This document shows positions 1 through 4,947 of a stretch of 5,515 nucleotides of DNA, in pieces. Made by a program: the position numbers and the translations under genes. The DNA comes from Bacillota bacterium (GTDB lineage: Bacteria > Vulcanimicrobiota > JAMDEM01): assembly GCA_023486985.1 (NCBI GenBank), contig JAMDEM010000168.1:1-5515 (forward strand). Reading direction: 5' to 3'. The notes beneath the pieces are model-generated. The model was given only the letters and a program-made list of their open reading frames with translations. It was not told the origin of the DNA and ran no database searches. Position 1 is the first letter of the stretch. Every line of letters begins with the position of its first letter.

Positions 1-37
1 TCTATCAACATTTATGATACTATTATTTTTGTTCATT

Positions 38-96
38 GTAGCCTCCAGTTTTAAAATGTTAGTTGCTGCTTATATTTTTAACTGGAGGCTACTTTT
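38..96 (+). terminator. Long-loop hairpin, possible terminator of a gene left of the window
   Basis: A perfect 13-bp inverted repeat pairs 38-50 (GTAGCCTCCAGTT) with 80-92 (AACTGGAGGCTAC) across a 29-base AT-rich loop. The right arm is followed by TTTT (93-96). This would suit a rho-independent terminator of a plus-strand gene ending left of the window. The loop is long for that role and the T-run is short, so a mobile-repeat remnant or another structured RNA is also possible. The minus strand shows no T-run on the other side. Confidence 0.4.
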
Positions 97-125
97 AACC
101 TCTTAGACCTTTATCATACATGTCT

Positions 126-144
126 CAGAATGACAGTCATTGTG
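126..144. promoter_or_regulatory. Small palindrome, weakly Fur-box-like
   Basis: AATGAC (129-134) and GTCATT (136-141) form a perfect palindrome around a central A. Compared by eye with the classical 19-base Fur consensus, the 126-144 segment agrees at 13 positions. No gene starts close by: the nearest plus-strand start is at 555, and the neighbouring minus-strand feature is a pseudogene ending at 174. A functional operator is therefore doubtful. It could be chance, or a relic of a lost gene's control region. Confidence 0.15.
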
Positions 145-173
145 ATGTTATTTATGGAACATGCTACACAGGA

Positions 174-459
174 TTATCTTGTTATTTCAGAATCTAAATC
201 CGCTTTCCCTATAATTTCCCTTGCAAAGGCGCGGGCGCGCTCAAGGCGTGAAGCATCAGGCTGACTGATAGAAGAATGAACAACCATCCGTGCTATTTCA
301 AGCGCTTTGGGTCGGTACTTTGCAGCTTCAAATCTACTTGTTCCAGAGGTATCTGCCCATGGAAGCCACGCAAGCCCGGAAGTCGGGCACCTTTTATAGT
401 TTTTTTGCAGTTTTCAAGCCGCAGGGGCAAAAGGGGGAACTCTCAGGAGCAGGTATAAA
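174..459 (-). pseudogene. Decayed 3' half of a flavodoxin-like gene (paralogue of 1423-1929)
   Basis: On the minus strand this stretch matches the last ~88 codons of the intact flavodoxin-like gene at 1423-1929. DNA at 211-450 aligns to 1442-1683 at roughly 80% identity by eye. The copy has no start codon and no FMN phosphate-binding loop; similarity stops near 459. Two single-base deletions relative to the intact copy break the frame, one near 429-434 (matching the SPFVPPW region) and one near 309-313 (matching QSTGPKA). Between and after them the frames still read recognisable pieces: GQIPLEQVDLKLQSTDPK, then PKALEIARMVVHSSISQPDA and onward. The reading ends at a TAA (174-176) after a C-terminus slightly longer than the intact copy's. 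The remnant is best read as an old tandem duplicate whose 5' half was lost, perhaps when the DNA carrying the protease gene arrived. Product: none expected. Confidence 0.85.
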
Positions 460-489
460 TATTTTTCCGGGGGAATAATAAATGCAGTT

Positions 490-498
490 TGATATAAT
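490..498 (+). promoter_or_regulatory. Extended -10 promoter candidate for the CPBP protease gene
   Basis: TGATATAAT combines a perfect TATAAT (493-498) with the extended -10 TG. No good -35 box lies 16-18 bases upstream, which extended -10 promoters can tolerate. Transcription would start near 505, giving a leader of about 50 bases before the ATG at 555. The leader contains the ribosome-binding site AGGAG (544-548), six bases before the start codon. Confidence 0.45.
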
Positions 499-554
499 GA
501 ATCTAATAATGTACTTGAAAATACGTGATCTAACCACGAAGAGAGGAGATACCT

Positions 555-1412
555 ATGAAAGAATCTTATGCCTATAAGCCGGTTCAATTTTTCTTTATTG
601 CCAATTTGATTACTTGGGCTGCCTGGCTTATCGCCGCCTATTTTAGTTATCAGCAAGGCGGCGGATCAAACGGATTAATTTCTATACTTGAACTTGTAGG
701 ATTATTTGGACCTTTTGGTGCAGCCCTATTGATGATTTTTACTTCAAACAGCACGGAGCTAAAGCAGAATTTTTATGATAGACTTTTAAATCTTAAATTA
801 ATTAAGCTATCAAGTATTCCGGCAATCTTTTTCATTATTCCTGCAGCAGTGGTTATTTCAGTGTTAATATCCTATTTATTTTTTGGGCAATCTTTGGACC
901 AACTTACAATTGCCAAAGCAGCTCCTTTTACCGCGGGACTTATTCCAATCCCTTTAATGCTTTTTGGAGCCGCATTAATTGAGGAATTAGGTTGGAAGGG
1001 TTATGGAGTGGACAGCCTCCGCGGCAAACGTACTTTTTTTACGGCAACACTTATTTATGCTGCATTATGGGCCCTCTGGCATATCCCATTGTTTTTCATA
1101 AATAATTATTATCACAACATACTTATAAAAACAAATCCTTTATTTGCTTTAAACTTTATCGTTAGTGTTTTCCCTGCAGCGTTTATTATCAATTGGTTAT
1201 GGTATAAGAACAACGGTAATATTATTACAGCAGTTCTGTTTCATGCTGCCGCTAATTTCCAGGGAGTTTTACAGATGGGGCAGGTTGCAAAATGCATAGA
1301 AACAATAGTGTTGATTGTTATTGCAATAATCATTGTTAGTTTAAATAAAAAGATTTTTTTCGAAAAATTCCCGGCACAAATTGGATATTTCGGTCAGGAC
1401 GCTTCCGGCTAA
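555..1412 (+). CDS. CPBP-family intramembrane glutamic endopeptidase (CAAX protease-like, Abi family)
   Basis: The 285-residue protein is strongly hydrophobic and should span the membrane about seven or eight times (segments near 12-30, 41-62, 88-110, 126-142, 160-182, 197-216, 224-236 and 248-264). It carries the three signatures of the CPBP/Abi (CAAX prenyl protease 2-like) family: the paired glutamates in EELGWKGY (E143, E144), the WALWHIP motif (H176) and the LFHAAAN motif (H230, N234). In this family these residues form the active site inside the membrane. All are present, so the enzyme is probably active. The ATG is supported by AGGAG six bases upstream. Bacterial members have been tied to bacteriocin self-immunity, peptide maturation and sensor cleavage; nothing nearby shows the substrate. 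No bacteriocin or partner gene is visible. The gene stands alone on its strand, is bracketed by two flavodoxin copies, and ends 10 bases from the convergent flavodoxin stop. Confidence 0.88.
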   Translation: MKESYAYKPVQFFFIANLITWAAWLIAAYFSYQQGGGSNGLISILELVGLFGPFGAALLMIFTSNSTELKQNFYDRLLNLKLIKLSSIPAIFFIIPAAVVISVLISYLFFGQSLDQLTIAKAAPFTAGLIPIPLMLFGAALIEELGWKGYGVDSLRGKRTFFTATLIYAALWALWHIPLFFINNYYHNILIKTNPLFALNFIVSVFPAAFIINWLWYKNNGNIITAVLFHAAANFQGVLQMGQVAKCIETIVLIVIAIIIVSLNKKIFFEKFPAQIGYFGQDASG

Positions 1413-1422
1413 CTTGCGAATT

Positions 1423-1929
1423 TTATATTTTTGCCTTTTCCATAATTTCCCTTGTAAAGGCACGGGCGCGCTCAAGGCGCGAAGCATCAGGCTGGCCTAT
1501 GGAAGAATGAACTACCATCCGTGCTATTTCAAGCGCTTTGGGGCCGGTACTTTGCAGCATCACATCTACCTGTTCCAGAGGAATCTGCCCCTGGAAGTCA
1601 CGCAAGCCTATAAGCTGGGTGCCTTTTGCAATTTCTTTACATGCTTCAAGCCACGGGGGCACAAAGGGGGAATCTTCAGGAGCGGAATAAGTTACGAAAA
1701 GGGCTGTTTTTTTGCTGGCACAATACTTATCAAGGAATTCTTTTGCCTCATCAGAAGGCTGTCCAAAGCCATGAATGGGGAATCCTACAAAAACGAGGTC
1801 ATGTCCGTCAAGGCTCTTAACCTCGCCGAAATCCTTCATCTCTTTTTCTGCCTGAATCTCCTGGAAAATGGCTTCGGCGATCTTCCGGGTATTGCCGGTC
1901 CATGAAATGTAAGTGACCAGAACTTTCAT
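1423..1929 (-). CDS. Flavodoxin-like FMN protein
   Basis: The 168-residue protein has the flavodoxin fold signature. A first beta strand (MKVLVTYI) leads into the FMN phosphate-binding loop SWTGNT (9-14) and a helix (RKIAEAIFQEI). Next come DLVFVGFPIHGFGQPS (44-59) and TALFVTYSAPEDSPF (75-89), the positions of the two loops that cradle the flavin ring in this family. It is presumably a cytoplasmic low-potential electron carrier or small flavin reductase; its redox partner cannot be read here. The reading frame extends upstream to a TTG at 1953, but I chose the ATG at 1929: AAGAAGGTG lies just before it and the conserved strand starts there. It begins 28 bases after the toxin stop, so it is probably co-transcribed with the toxin-antitoxin pair. 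A truncated paralogue lies at 174-459. The gene converges with the protease gene, and no clear terminator lies between them. Confidence 0.85.
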   Translation of the reverse strand: MKVLVTYISWTGNTRKIAEAIFQEIQAEKEMKDFGEVKSLDGHDLVFVGFPIHGFGQPSDEAKEFLDKYCASKKTALFVTYSAPEDSPFVPPWLEACKEIAKGTQLIGLRDFQGQIPLEQVDVMLQSTGPKALEIARMVVHSSIGQPDASRLERARAFTREIMEKAKI

Positions 1930-1957
1930 TGGTGCACCTTCTTTAAGTAGCAAACTG

Positions 1958-2218
1958 CTATTTATAAATGTCTCCTCGGCTTTTAATTGCTTTTATCTCA
2001 ACAGTTTGACCTTTAGTGTTAATTTCATAAACTATTCTAATGTTTCCAACGGCATATCTATATTTACCATAAAGCTCACCATGAAGCCGTTTTATATGTA
2101 GCCCATAGACTGGATTTTCTTTAAGAATCTCAATACAACTGTTTATTCGTCGCTTTGTGTTTCTATCGGCTTTTTTGTAATATTTTTCAGCCTCATGAGA
2201 GATAAAGACTTCATACAT
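1958..2218 (-). CDS. RelE/ParE-superfamily toxin of a type II toxin-antitoxin pair
   Basis: The 86-residue protein has the usual length and layout of RelE/ParE toxins. A first strand (MYEVFISHEAEKYY) is followed by a basic two-helix hairpin (KKADRNTKRRINSCIEILKE, ~15-34), then HIKRLHGELYGKYRYAVGNI (41-60) and the closing strands RIVYEI (61-66) and VEIKAIKSRGDIY (73-85). The pattern of basic residues (K43, R44, K52, R54, R61, R81) plus the tyrosines resembles ribosome-dependent mRNA interferases of the RelE/YafQ type. Gyrase-poisoning ParE relatives share the fold, so the target is not settled by sequence. The ATG overlaps the antitoxin stop by 8 bases (ATGTATGA), a sign of translational coupling. 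GAGGT lies eight bases before the ATG, inside the antitoxin gene. The toxin stop is 28 bases before the flavodoxin start. Confidence 0.85.
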   Translation of the reverse strand: MYEVFISHEAEKYYKKADRNTKRRINSCIEILKENPVYGLHIKRLHGELYGKYRYAVGNIRIVYEINTKGQTVEIKAIKSRGDIYK

Positions 2219-2447
2219 TTATTCTAACCTCGGACCATTTTTTAAATTTTCCTGATCTAAAATCCTCATCGCCCATCATGATACTCTTTAAAAAATCTTT
2301 ATCAGTGATAATCTCTTTTGTGGCTTCCAGCTCTTCCTTAGTTTTTAGATATGCAATAAAATCAGCAACCTCTTTTTTCCGTTCCTTGGAAAGCTTTTCA
2401 AAATCAGCAAATATTTTTTCTTTCTTGAGTCCTGCTGCTCTGTTCAT
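2211..2447 (-). CDS. Antitoxin of the type II toxin-antitoxin pair
   Basis: This 78-residue, highly charged protein precedes and overlaps the RelE/ParE-like toxin, the common antitoxin-first order. The N-terminal half (FEKLSKERKKEVADFIAYL, 16-34) resembles the 'L-S/P-x-E-K-x-K-E-V-x-D-F-I-x-x-L' helix region of small Firmicute antitoxins of the DUF2281/VapB-like group. The C-terminal half (DKDFLKSIMMGDEDFRSGKF, 49-68, then KKWSEV) resembles toxin-wrapping tails seen in RelB-like partners. It should neutralise the toxin by direct binding. Autoregulation is expected for the family, but I cannot point to a certain DNA-binding domain or operator. The ATG is fixed by a very strong GGAGGTG five bases upstream. 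The mRNA leader would run through the structured region at 2479-2563. The family name is less certain than the antitoxin role, which rests mainly on context. Confidence 0.8.
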   Translation of the reverse strand: MNRAAGLKKEKIFADFEKLSKERKKEVADFIAYLKTKEELEATKEIITDKDFLKSIMMGDEDFRSGKFKKWSEVRINV

Positions 2448-2452
2448 ACTTT

Positions 2453-2459
2453 CACCTCC
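2453..2459 (-). promoter_or_regulatory. Strong ribosome-binding site of the antitoxin gene
   Basis: GGAGGTG on the minus strand ends five bases before the antitoxin ATG (2445-2447) and is close to the ideal anti-16S match. The toxin's own site (GAGGT, inside the antitoxin gene) is weaker. This agrees with the usual excess of antitoxin over toxin synthesis. Confidence 0.7.
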
Positions 2460-2478
2460 ATGTACAAAAGAAATTTTT

Positions 2479-2563
2479 CACCTTTCGCTTCTGCGAGGGT
2501 GTGCGGAATTCCTTCCCCAAGCTACTCGTTCCGCCACTCGTCCGCTTGGGCTGTCTTTTTTTT
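2479..2563. repeat. Structured intergenic element: two hairpins, internal tandem repeat and T8 run
   Basis: This segment is more GC-rich than the DNA around it and has no convincing gene. A first hairpin pairs 2479-2488 with 2493-2501, with one bulged T and a TTCT loop. A GGAATTCC palindrome follows at 2505-2512. A second hairpin pairs CCCAAGC (2516-2522) with GCTTGGG (2544-2550); its loop holds two near-identical units, ACTCGTTCCGCC (2524-2535) and ACTCGTCCGCT (2536-2546). T8 follows at 2556-2563, so on the plus strand the second hairpin looks like a terminator, although no plus-strand gene precedes it. On the minus strand the element lies in the likely leader of the antitoxin mRNA. It has the look of a dispersed intergenic repeat, which one window cannot confirm. 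Confidence 0.4.
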
Positions 2564-2582
2564 CAGTGGAATTGTAGGCTGT

Positions 2583-2664
2583 ATTTTGCAAAGCAAAATG
2601 AGCCGGTAATAGAGACACTGCCCCAACCCGCCCGTGCGCGGGCAACAACAAGAAATCCTTCTTG
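2583..2664. repeat. Cluster of three perfect short hairpins upstream of typA
   Basis: Three perfect inverted repeats lie within 82 bases: ATTTTGC/GCAAAAT (2583-2589 and 2593-2599, 3-base loop), GCCCG/CGGGC (2630-2634 and 2639-2643, TGCG loop) and CAAGAA/TTCTTG (2649-2654 and 2659-2664, ATCC loop). None is followed by a T-run, so they are not simple terminators. They end about 50 bases before typA and might form part of its 5' leader or its promoter region. A TTGAAA (2662-2667) overlaps the last arm and could act as a -35 box, but no good -10 box lies at the right distance. Confidence 0.35.
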
Positions 2665-2716
2665 AAAAACAGGGGGGTTTACTAAATAGGAAAAAAGTAG
2701 TAGGGTTATATGTATT

Positions 2717-4525
2717 ATGAAATTAAGAAATATCGTTATTATCGCCCATGTTGATCATGGCAAAACTACTTTGGTTGACGGGCTCCTAAAACAATCGAAA
2801 ACCTTCCGGGATAATGAAGCCGCTATGTCCCAGGACCTGATTATGGATTCTTTTGACCAGGAAAGAGAGCGCGGCATTACTATTTTAGCTAAAAATACGG
2901 CAGTGTATTACAAGGATGTAAAAATTAATATTATTGATACGCCGGGGCATGTAGATTTTGGCGGCGAAGTGGAACGCACTTTAAACATGGCAGACGGCGC
3001 GCTTTTGCTAATTGACGCACAAGAGGGCCCGATGCCGCAAACAAAATTTGTATTGAAAAAAGCCATGGAAATCGGCTTGAAACCAATTGTCGTGATTAAT
3101 AAAATCGACAAACGCGACGCCGACATTGCTGATACCCTCAGCAAAACCCACGATTTATTTTTGAACCTGGCAACTAAATATTCCCAGCTTGATTTTCCCG
3201 TTTATTATTCTATTAGCCGTGAAGGAAAAGCCTGGGACAAATTTCCAAACGATGCAGCATCTCCTGCCGATTTAACGCCAATTTTCGAAGCCATTTTAAA
3301 ATATATTCCGGCGCCCAAAGCTGATTCAACTAAGCTCCTTCAAATGCTTGTGACAAACCTGGATTGGGACAGTTTCCAGGGAAAATACGCCATTGGCAGA
3401 ATTACAAACGGCGTTGTAAAAAAGGGGCTTCCTGTTTCAATAATAAAAAATGACGGCACTCAGGAAACGGGACGTATTGAAAAGGTTTATGTTTTCCGGG
3501 GATTAAAAAAACTGGAAGTACCCGAGGCTCAAGCCGGCGATATTGTTGCCATAACCGGAATTTCCAGTGCAAATATAGGCGATACTATCTCTGATTTAGA
3601 GAATCCGGTAGCTCTTCCGTCAATTAGCATCGAAGAGCCGACCATGAAAATAGCCGTTTCTGCCAACACTTCACCTTTTGCAGGAAAGGAAGGCCAATTT
3701 GTCACCGGGCGGCATCTTTTAGAACGAATTAAAAAAGAATTGCAGACTAACGTATCCCTGAAAATGGAGGAAAACGGCACCGAGTTTATTGTGTCGGGCC
3801 GCGGAGAATTGCATTTGTCGGTTTTTATTGAAACCCTGCGCCGCGAGGGCTACGAGCTTCAAGTAAGAAAACCCCAGGTTATCATCAAGGAAATTGACGG
3901 CGTTTTATGCGAACCCATCGAAGAATTAACTGTTGATGTTGATACCGATAAAGTCGGCGCCGTTACATCAGAAATTGCCAGCAGACGCGGGATTATGCAA
4001 TCTCAAAGCAGAAATAGCGACGGATCAACCCGCTTTGTGTTTGAAATTACAACGAGAGGACTCCTGGGACTTCGTAGCCGTCTGCTTACAGTCTCAAGAG
4101 GAACTACGGTTATAAACTCGATATTTCTGCGTTTCCAGCCTGAGGGAGCGATGCTCCCCAAAAATAGAAACGGCGTTCTAATTGCCTCTGATACCGGGAA
4201 AGCGGTTACTTACGGCTTAAATATTGCTCAGGGCCGCGGCATTACCTTTATTCCGCCGCAAACCGAAGTTTACGCCGGGCAAATTATCGGTTTAAGCACC
4301 CGCAGTAAAGATATTGAAATCAATGTCACCAGGGAAAAGAAGCAAACCAACATCCGTGCATCAAATTCCGACTTTGCCATTATTTTAACACCGCCTACAA
4401 TCTTGTCTTTAGAACAATGCCTGGACTTTTTGGAAGACGATGAGTTCCTGGAAGTAACGCCTAAAAGTTTGCGGCTGCGAAAGACAATTTTAGACTCAAA
4501 CCTAAGATACAAGTCACAGAAATAG
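2717..4525 (+). CDS. typA: Translational GTPase TypA/BipA
   Basis: The 602-residue protein is near the usual TypA/BipA length and opens with the family's start, MKLRNIVIIAHVDHGKTT. The GTPase motifs are intact: G1 AHVDHGKT (10-17), G2 in ERGITI (51-56), G3 DTPGH (74-78) and G4 NKID (128-131). The expected G5 position reads YSISREGKAW (164-173) where standard members have an SA pair. A beta-barrel domain follows (~205-300), then two EF-G-like domains with SGRGELHLS (360-368) and GLLGLRSRLLT (~445-455). The BipA-specific C-terminal domain follows, including SLEQCLDFLEDDEFLEVTPK. TypA binds ribosomes and assists 50S assembly and stress or cold adaptation. The ATG is chosen by homology; the only ribosome-site candidate (AGGG, 2702-2705) is distant, about 11 bases. 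From memory the sequence resembles candidate-phyla TypA more than clostridial TypA, hinting at transfer. It is followed by a strong terminator. Confidence 0.96.
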   Translation: MKLRNIVIIAHVDHGKTTLVDGLLKQSKTFRDNEAAMSQDLIMDSFDQERERGITILAKNTAVYYKDVKINIIDTPGHVDFGGEVERTLNMADGALLLIDAQEGPMPQTKFVLKKAMEIGLKPIVVINKIDKRDADIADTLSKTHDLFLNLATKYSQLDFPVYYSISREGKAWDKFPNDAASPADLTPIFEAILKYIPAPKADSTKLLQMLVTNLDWDSFQGKYAIGRITNGVVKKGLPVSIIKNDGTQETGRIEKVYVFRGLKKLEVPEAQAGDIVAITGISSANIGDTISDLENPVALPSISIEEPTMKIAVSANTSPFAGKEGQFVTGRHLLERIKKELQTNVSLKMEENGTEFIVSGRGELHLSVFIETLRREGYELQVRKPQVIIKEIDGVLCEPIEELTVDVDTDKVGAVTSEIASRRGIMQSQSRNSDGSTRFVFEITTRGLLGLRSRLLTVSRGTTVINSIFLRFQPEGAMLPKNRNGVLIASDTGKAVTYGLNIAQGRGITFIPPQTEVYAGQIIGLSTRSKDIEINVTREKKQTNIRASNSDFAIILTPPTILSLEQCLDFLEDDEFLEVTPKSLRLRKTILDSNLRYKSQK

Positions 4526-4578
4526 TTTCATGCGGCGGCTGGAAAGAAAAGATAACGGCTCAAGCTGATGTTTGGGAA

Positions 4579-4618
4579 AAATAAAATACCCTGCAGCAAG
4601 TTGCAGGGTATTTTATTT
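4579..4618. terminator. Bidirectional rho-independent terminator between typA and tRNA-Pro
   Basis: A perfect 17-bp stem pairs 4579-4595 with 4602-4618 around a GCAAGT loop. The GC-rich core TACCCTGCA/TGCAGGGTA is flanked by A-rich DNA on the left and T-rich DNA on the right. Read on the plus strand it ends typA about 50 bases after its stop. Read on the minus strand it has a T-run as well and lies about 40 bases beyond the tRNA 3' end, so it can stop both convergent transcripts. Confidence 0.9.
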
Positions 4619-4658
4619 CGCAATCAACAAAACGCCTCAATTTTCAGAATGACTGAAT

Positions 4659-4736
4659 TGGTCGGGGCGAGAGGATTTGAACCTCCGGCCTCAGCGTCCC
4701 GAACGCTGCGCGCTAGCCAGGCTGCGCTACGCCCCG
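4659..4736 (-). tRNA. tRNA-Pro, anticodon CGG, CCA end encoded
   Basis: The minus strand folds into a complete 78-nt cloverleaf. The acceptor stem is CGGGGCG (4736-4730) with CGCCCCG (4669-4663); discriminator A is at 4662 and an encoded CCA at 4661-4659. The D arm is GCGC/GCGC around a 10-base loop. The anticodon arm is CAGCG/CGCTG with loop TTCGGGA, placing anticodon CGG at 4701-4699, so the tRNA reads the proline codon CCG. The variable loop has five bases. The T arm is GGAGG/CCTCT with loop TTCAAAT. A short plus-strand reading frame over this gene (GARGFEPPAS-type) is the usual artefact of tRNA sequence. The promoter is probably the extended -10 site at 4843-4871. Confidence 0.96.
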
Positions 4737-4737
4737 A

Positions 4738-4749
4738 CTCTTTAAAGAG
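4738..4749. repeat. Perfect 12-bp palindrome next to the tRNA 5' end
   Basis: CTCTTTAAAGAG is self-complementary and begins one base beyond the tRNA-Pro 5' end. It shares the arms CTCTTT/AAAGAG with the two larger palindromic repeats at 4785-4805 and 4915-4935. It may be a worn relative of that repeat or a local structure in the tRNA precursor. Its six AT-rich central bases make chance plausible. Confidence 0.4.
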
Positions 4750-4771
4750 AATTGCCGCTATCCCTCAATAA

Positions 4772-4807
4772 TTAACTCCCCCAGCCCCTCTTTAGCAAAG
4801 AGGGGGG
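4772..4807. repeat. Palindromic intergenic repeat, copy 1
   Basis: This copy begins TTAACTCCCCCAG and continues into a perfect hairpin: CCCCTCTTT (4785-4793), loop AGC, AAAGAGGGG (4797-4805). A second copy with one mismatch in the first 34 bases begins exactly 130 bases further right. It lies in the probable leader of the tRNA-Pro precursor. No T-run follows on the minus strand, so it should not be an efficient terminator. It looks like a small dispersed repeat family of the palindromic type. Confidence 0.7.
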
Positions 4808-4842
4808 ACCTCAGAAGGAACGGGTGCTACTGCAATTACAGT

Positions 4843-4871
4843 ATTATATCATGAATTTAAAAATTTATCAC
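4843..4871 (-). promoter_or_regulatory. Extended -10 promoter candidate for tRNA-Pro
   Basis: On the minus strand a perfect TATAAT (4848-4843) is preceded by TGA, giving an extended -10. A 4-of-6 -35 box, GTGATA (4871-4866), lies 17 bases upstream. Transcription would start near 4836, about 100 bases before the tRNA 5' end, and the precursor leader would include repeat copy 1. The same TGATATAAT string precedes the protease gene at 490-498. It lies downstream of ilvE, so it can serve only the tRNA in this window. Confidence 0.5.
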
Positions 4872-4901
4872 CATGTTAAATACAGGCTCTGCAAGACCAA
4901 C

Positions 4902-4935
4902 TTAACTCCCCCTGCCCCTCTTTAGCAAAGAGGGG
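4902..4935. repeat. Palindromic intergenic repeat, copy 2
   Basis: TTAACTCCCCCTG leads into the same hairpin as copy 1: CCCCTCTTT (4915-4923), AGC, AAAGAGGGG (4927-4935). It lies 12 bases beyond the ilvE stop codon, so in the ilvE mRNA it would form a 3' hairpin and might protect or end the transcript. There is no T-run after it on the minus strand. Confidence 0.7.
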
Positions 4936-4947
4936 AGATAATTTGGC

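Noticed and set aside
276..478. Short plus-strand reading frames over the left flavodoxin remnant
   Set aside because: They lie antisense to a segment clearly homologous to the flavodoxin gene; their open frames come from that gene's complementary strand, and no ribosome site supports them.
1381..1905. 174-residue plus-strand open frame antisense to the flavodoxin gene
   Set aside because: The minus-strand frame carries an obvious flavodoxin motif set; the plus-strand product has no recognisable domain and overlaps the protease gene end.
1930..1953. Longer flavodoxin start at TTG 1953
   Set aside because: The extra eight residues (MLLKEGAP) precede the conserved first beta strand, and AAGAAGGTG is ideally placed for the ATG at 1929.
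2516..2563. Plus-strand terminator for a gene upstream
   Set aside because: The hairpin and T8 run look right, but no plus-strand gene ends before it; the nearest genes are on the minus strand. I kept it only as part of the structured element.
2278..2577. 99-residue plus-strand open frame
   Set aside because: Its first half is antisense to the antitoxin gene and its second half is the structured intergenic element; no coding signature is seen.
4568..4771. 67-residue plus-strand open frame with GARGFEPPASAS
   Set aside because: This is the familiar false protein produced by reading a tRNA gene and its flanks on the wrong strand.
4772..4935. CRISPR array from the repeated palindromic units
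   Set aside because: There are only two units, the 96-base gap is far longer than a CRISPR spacer, and no cas genes are present.
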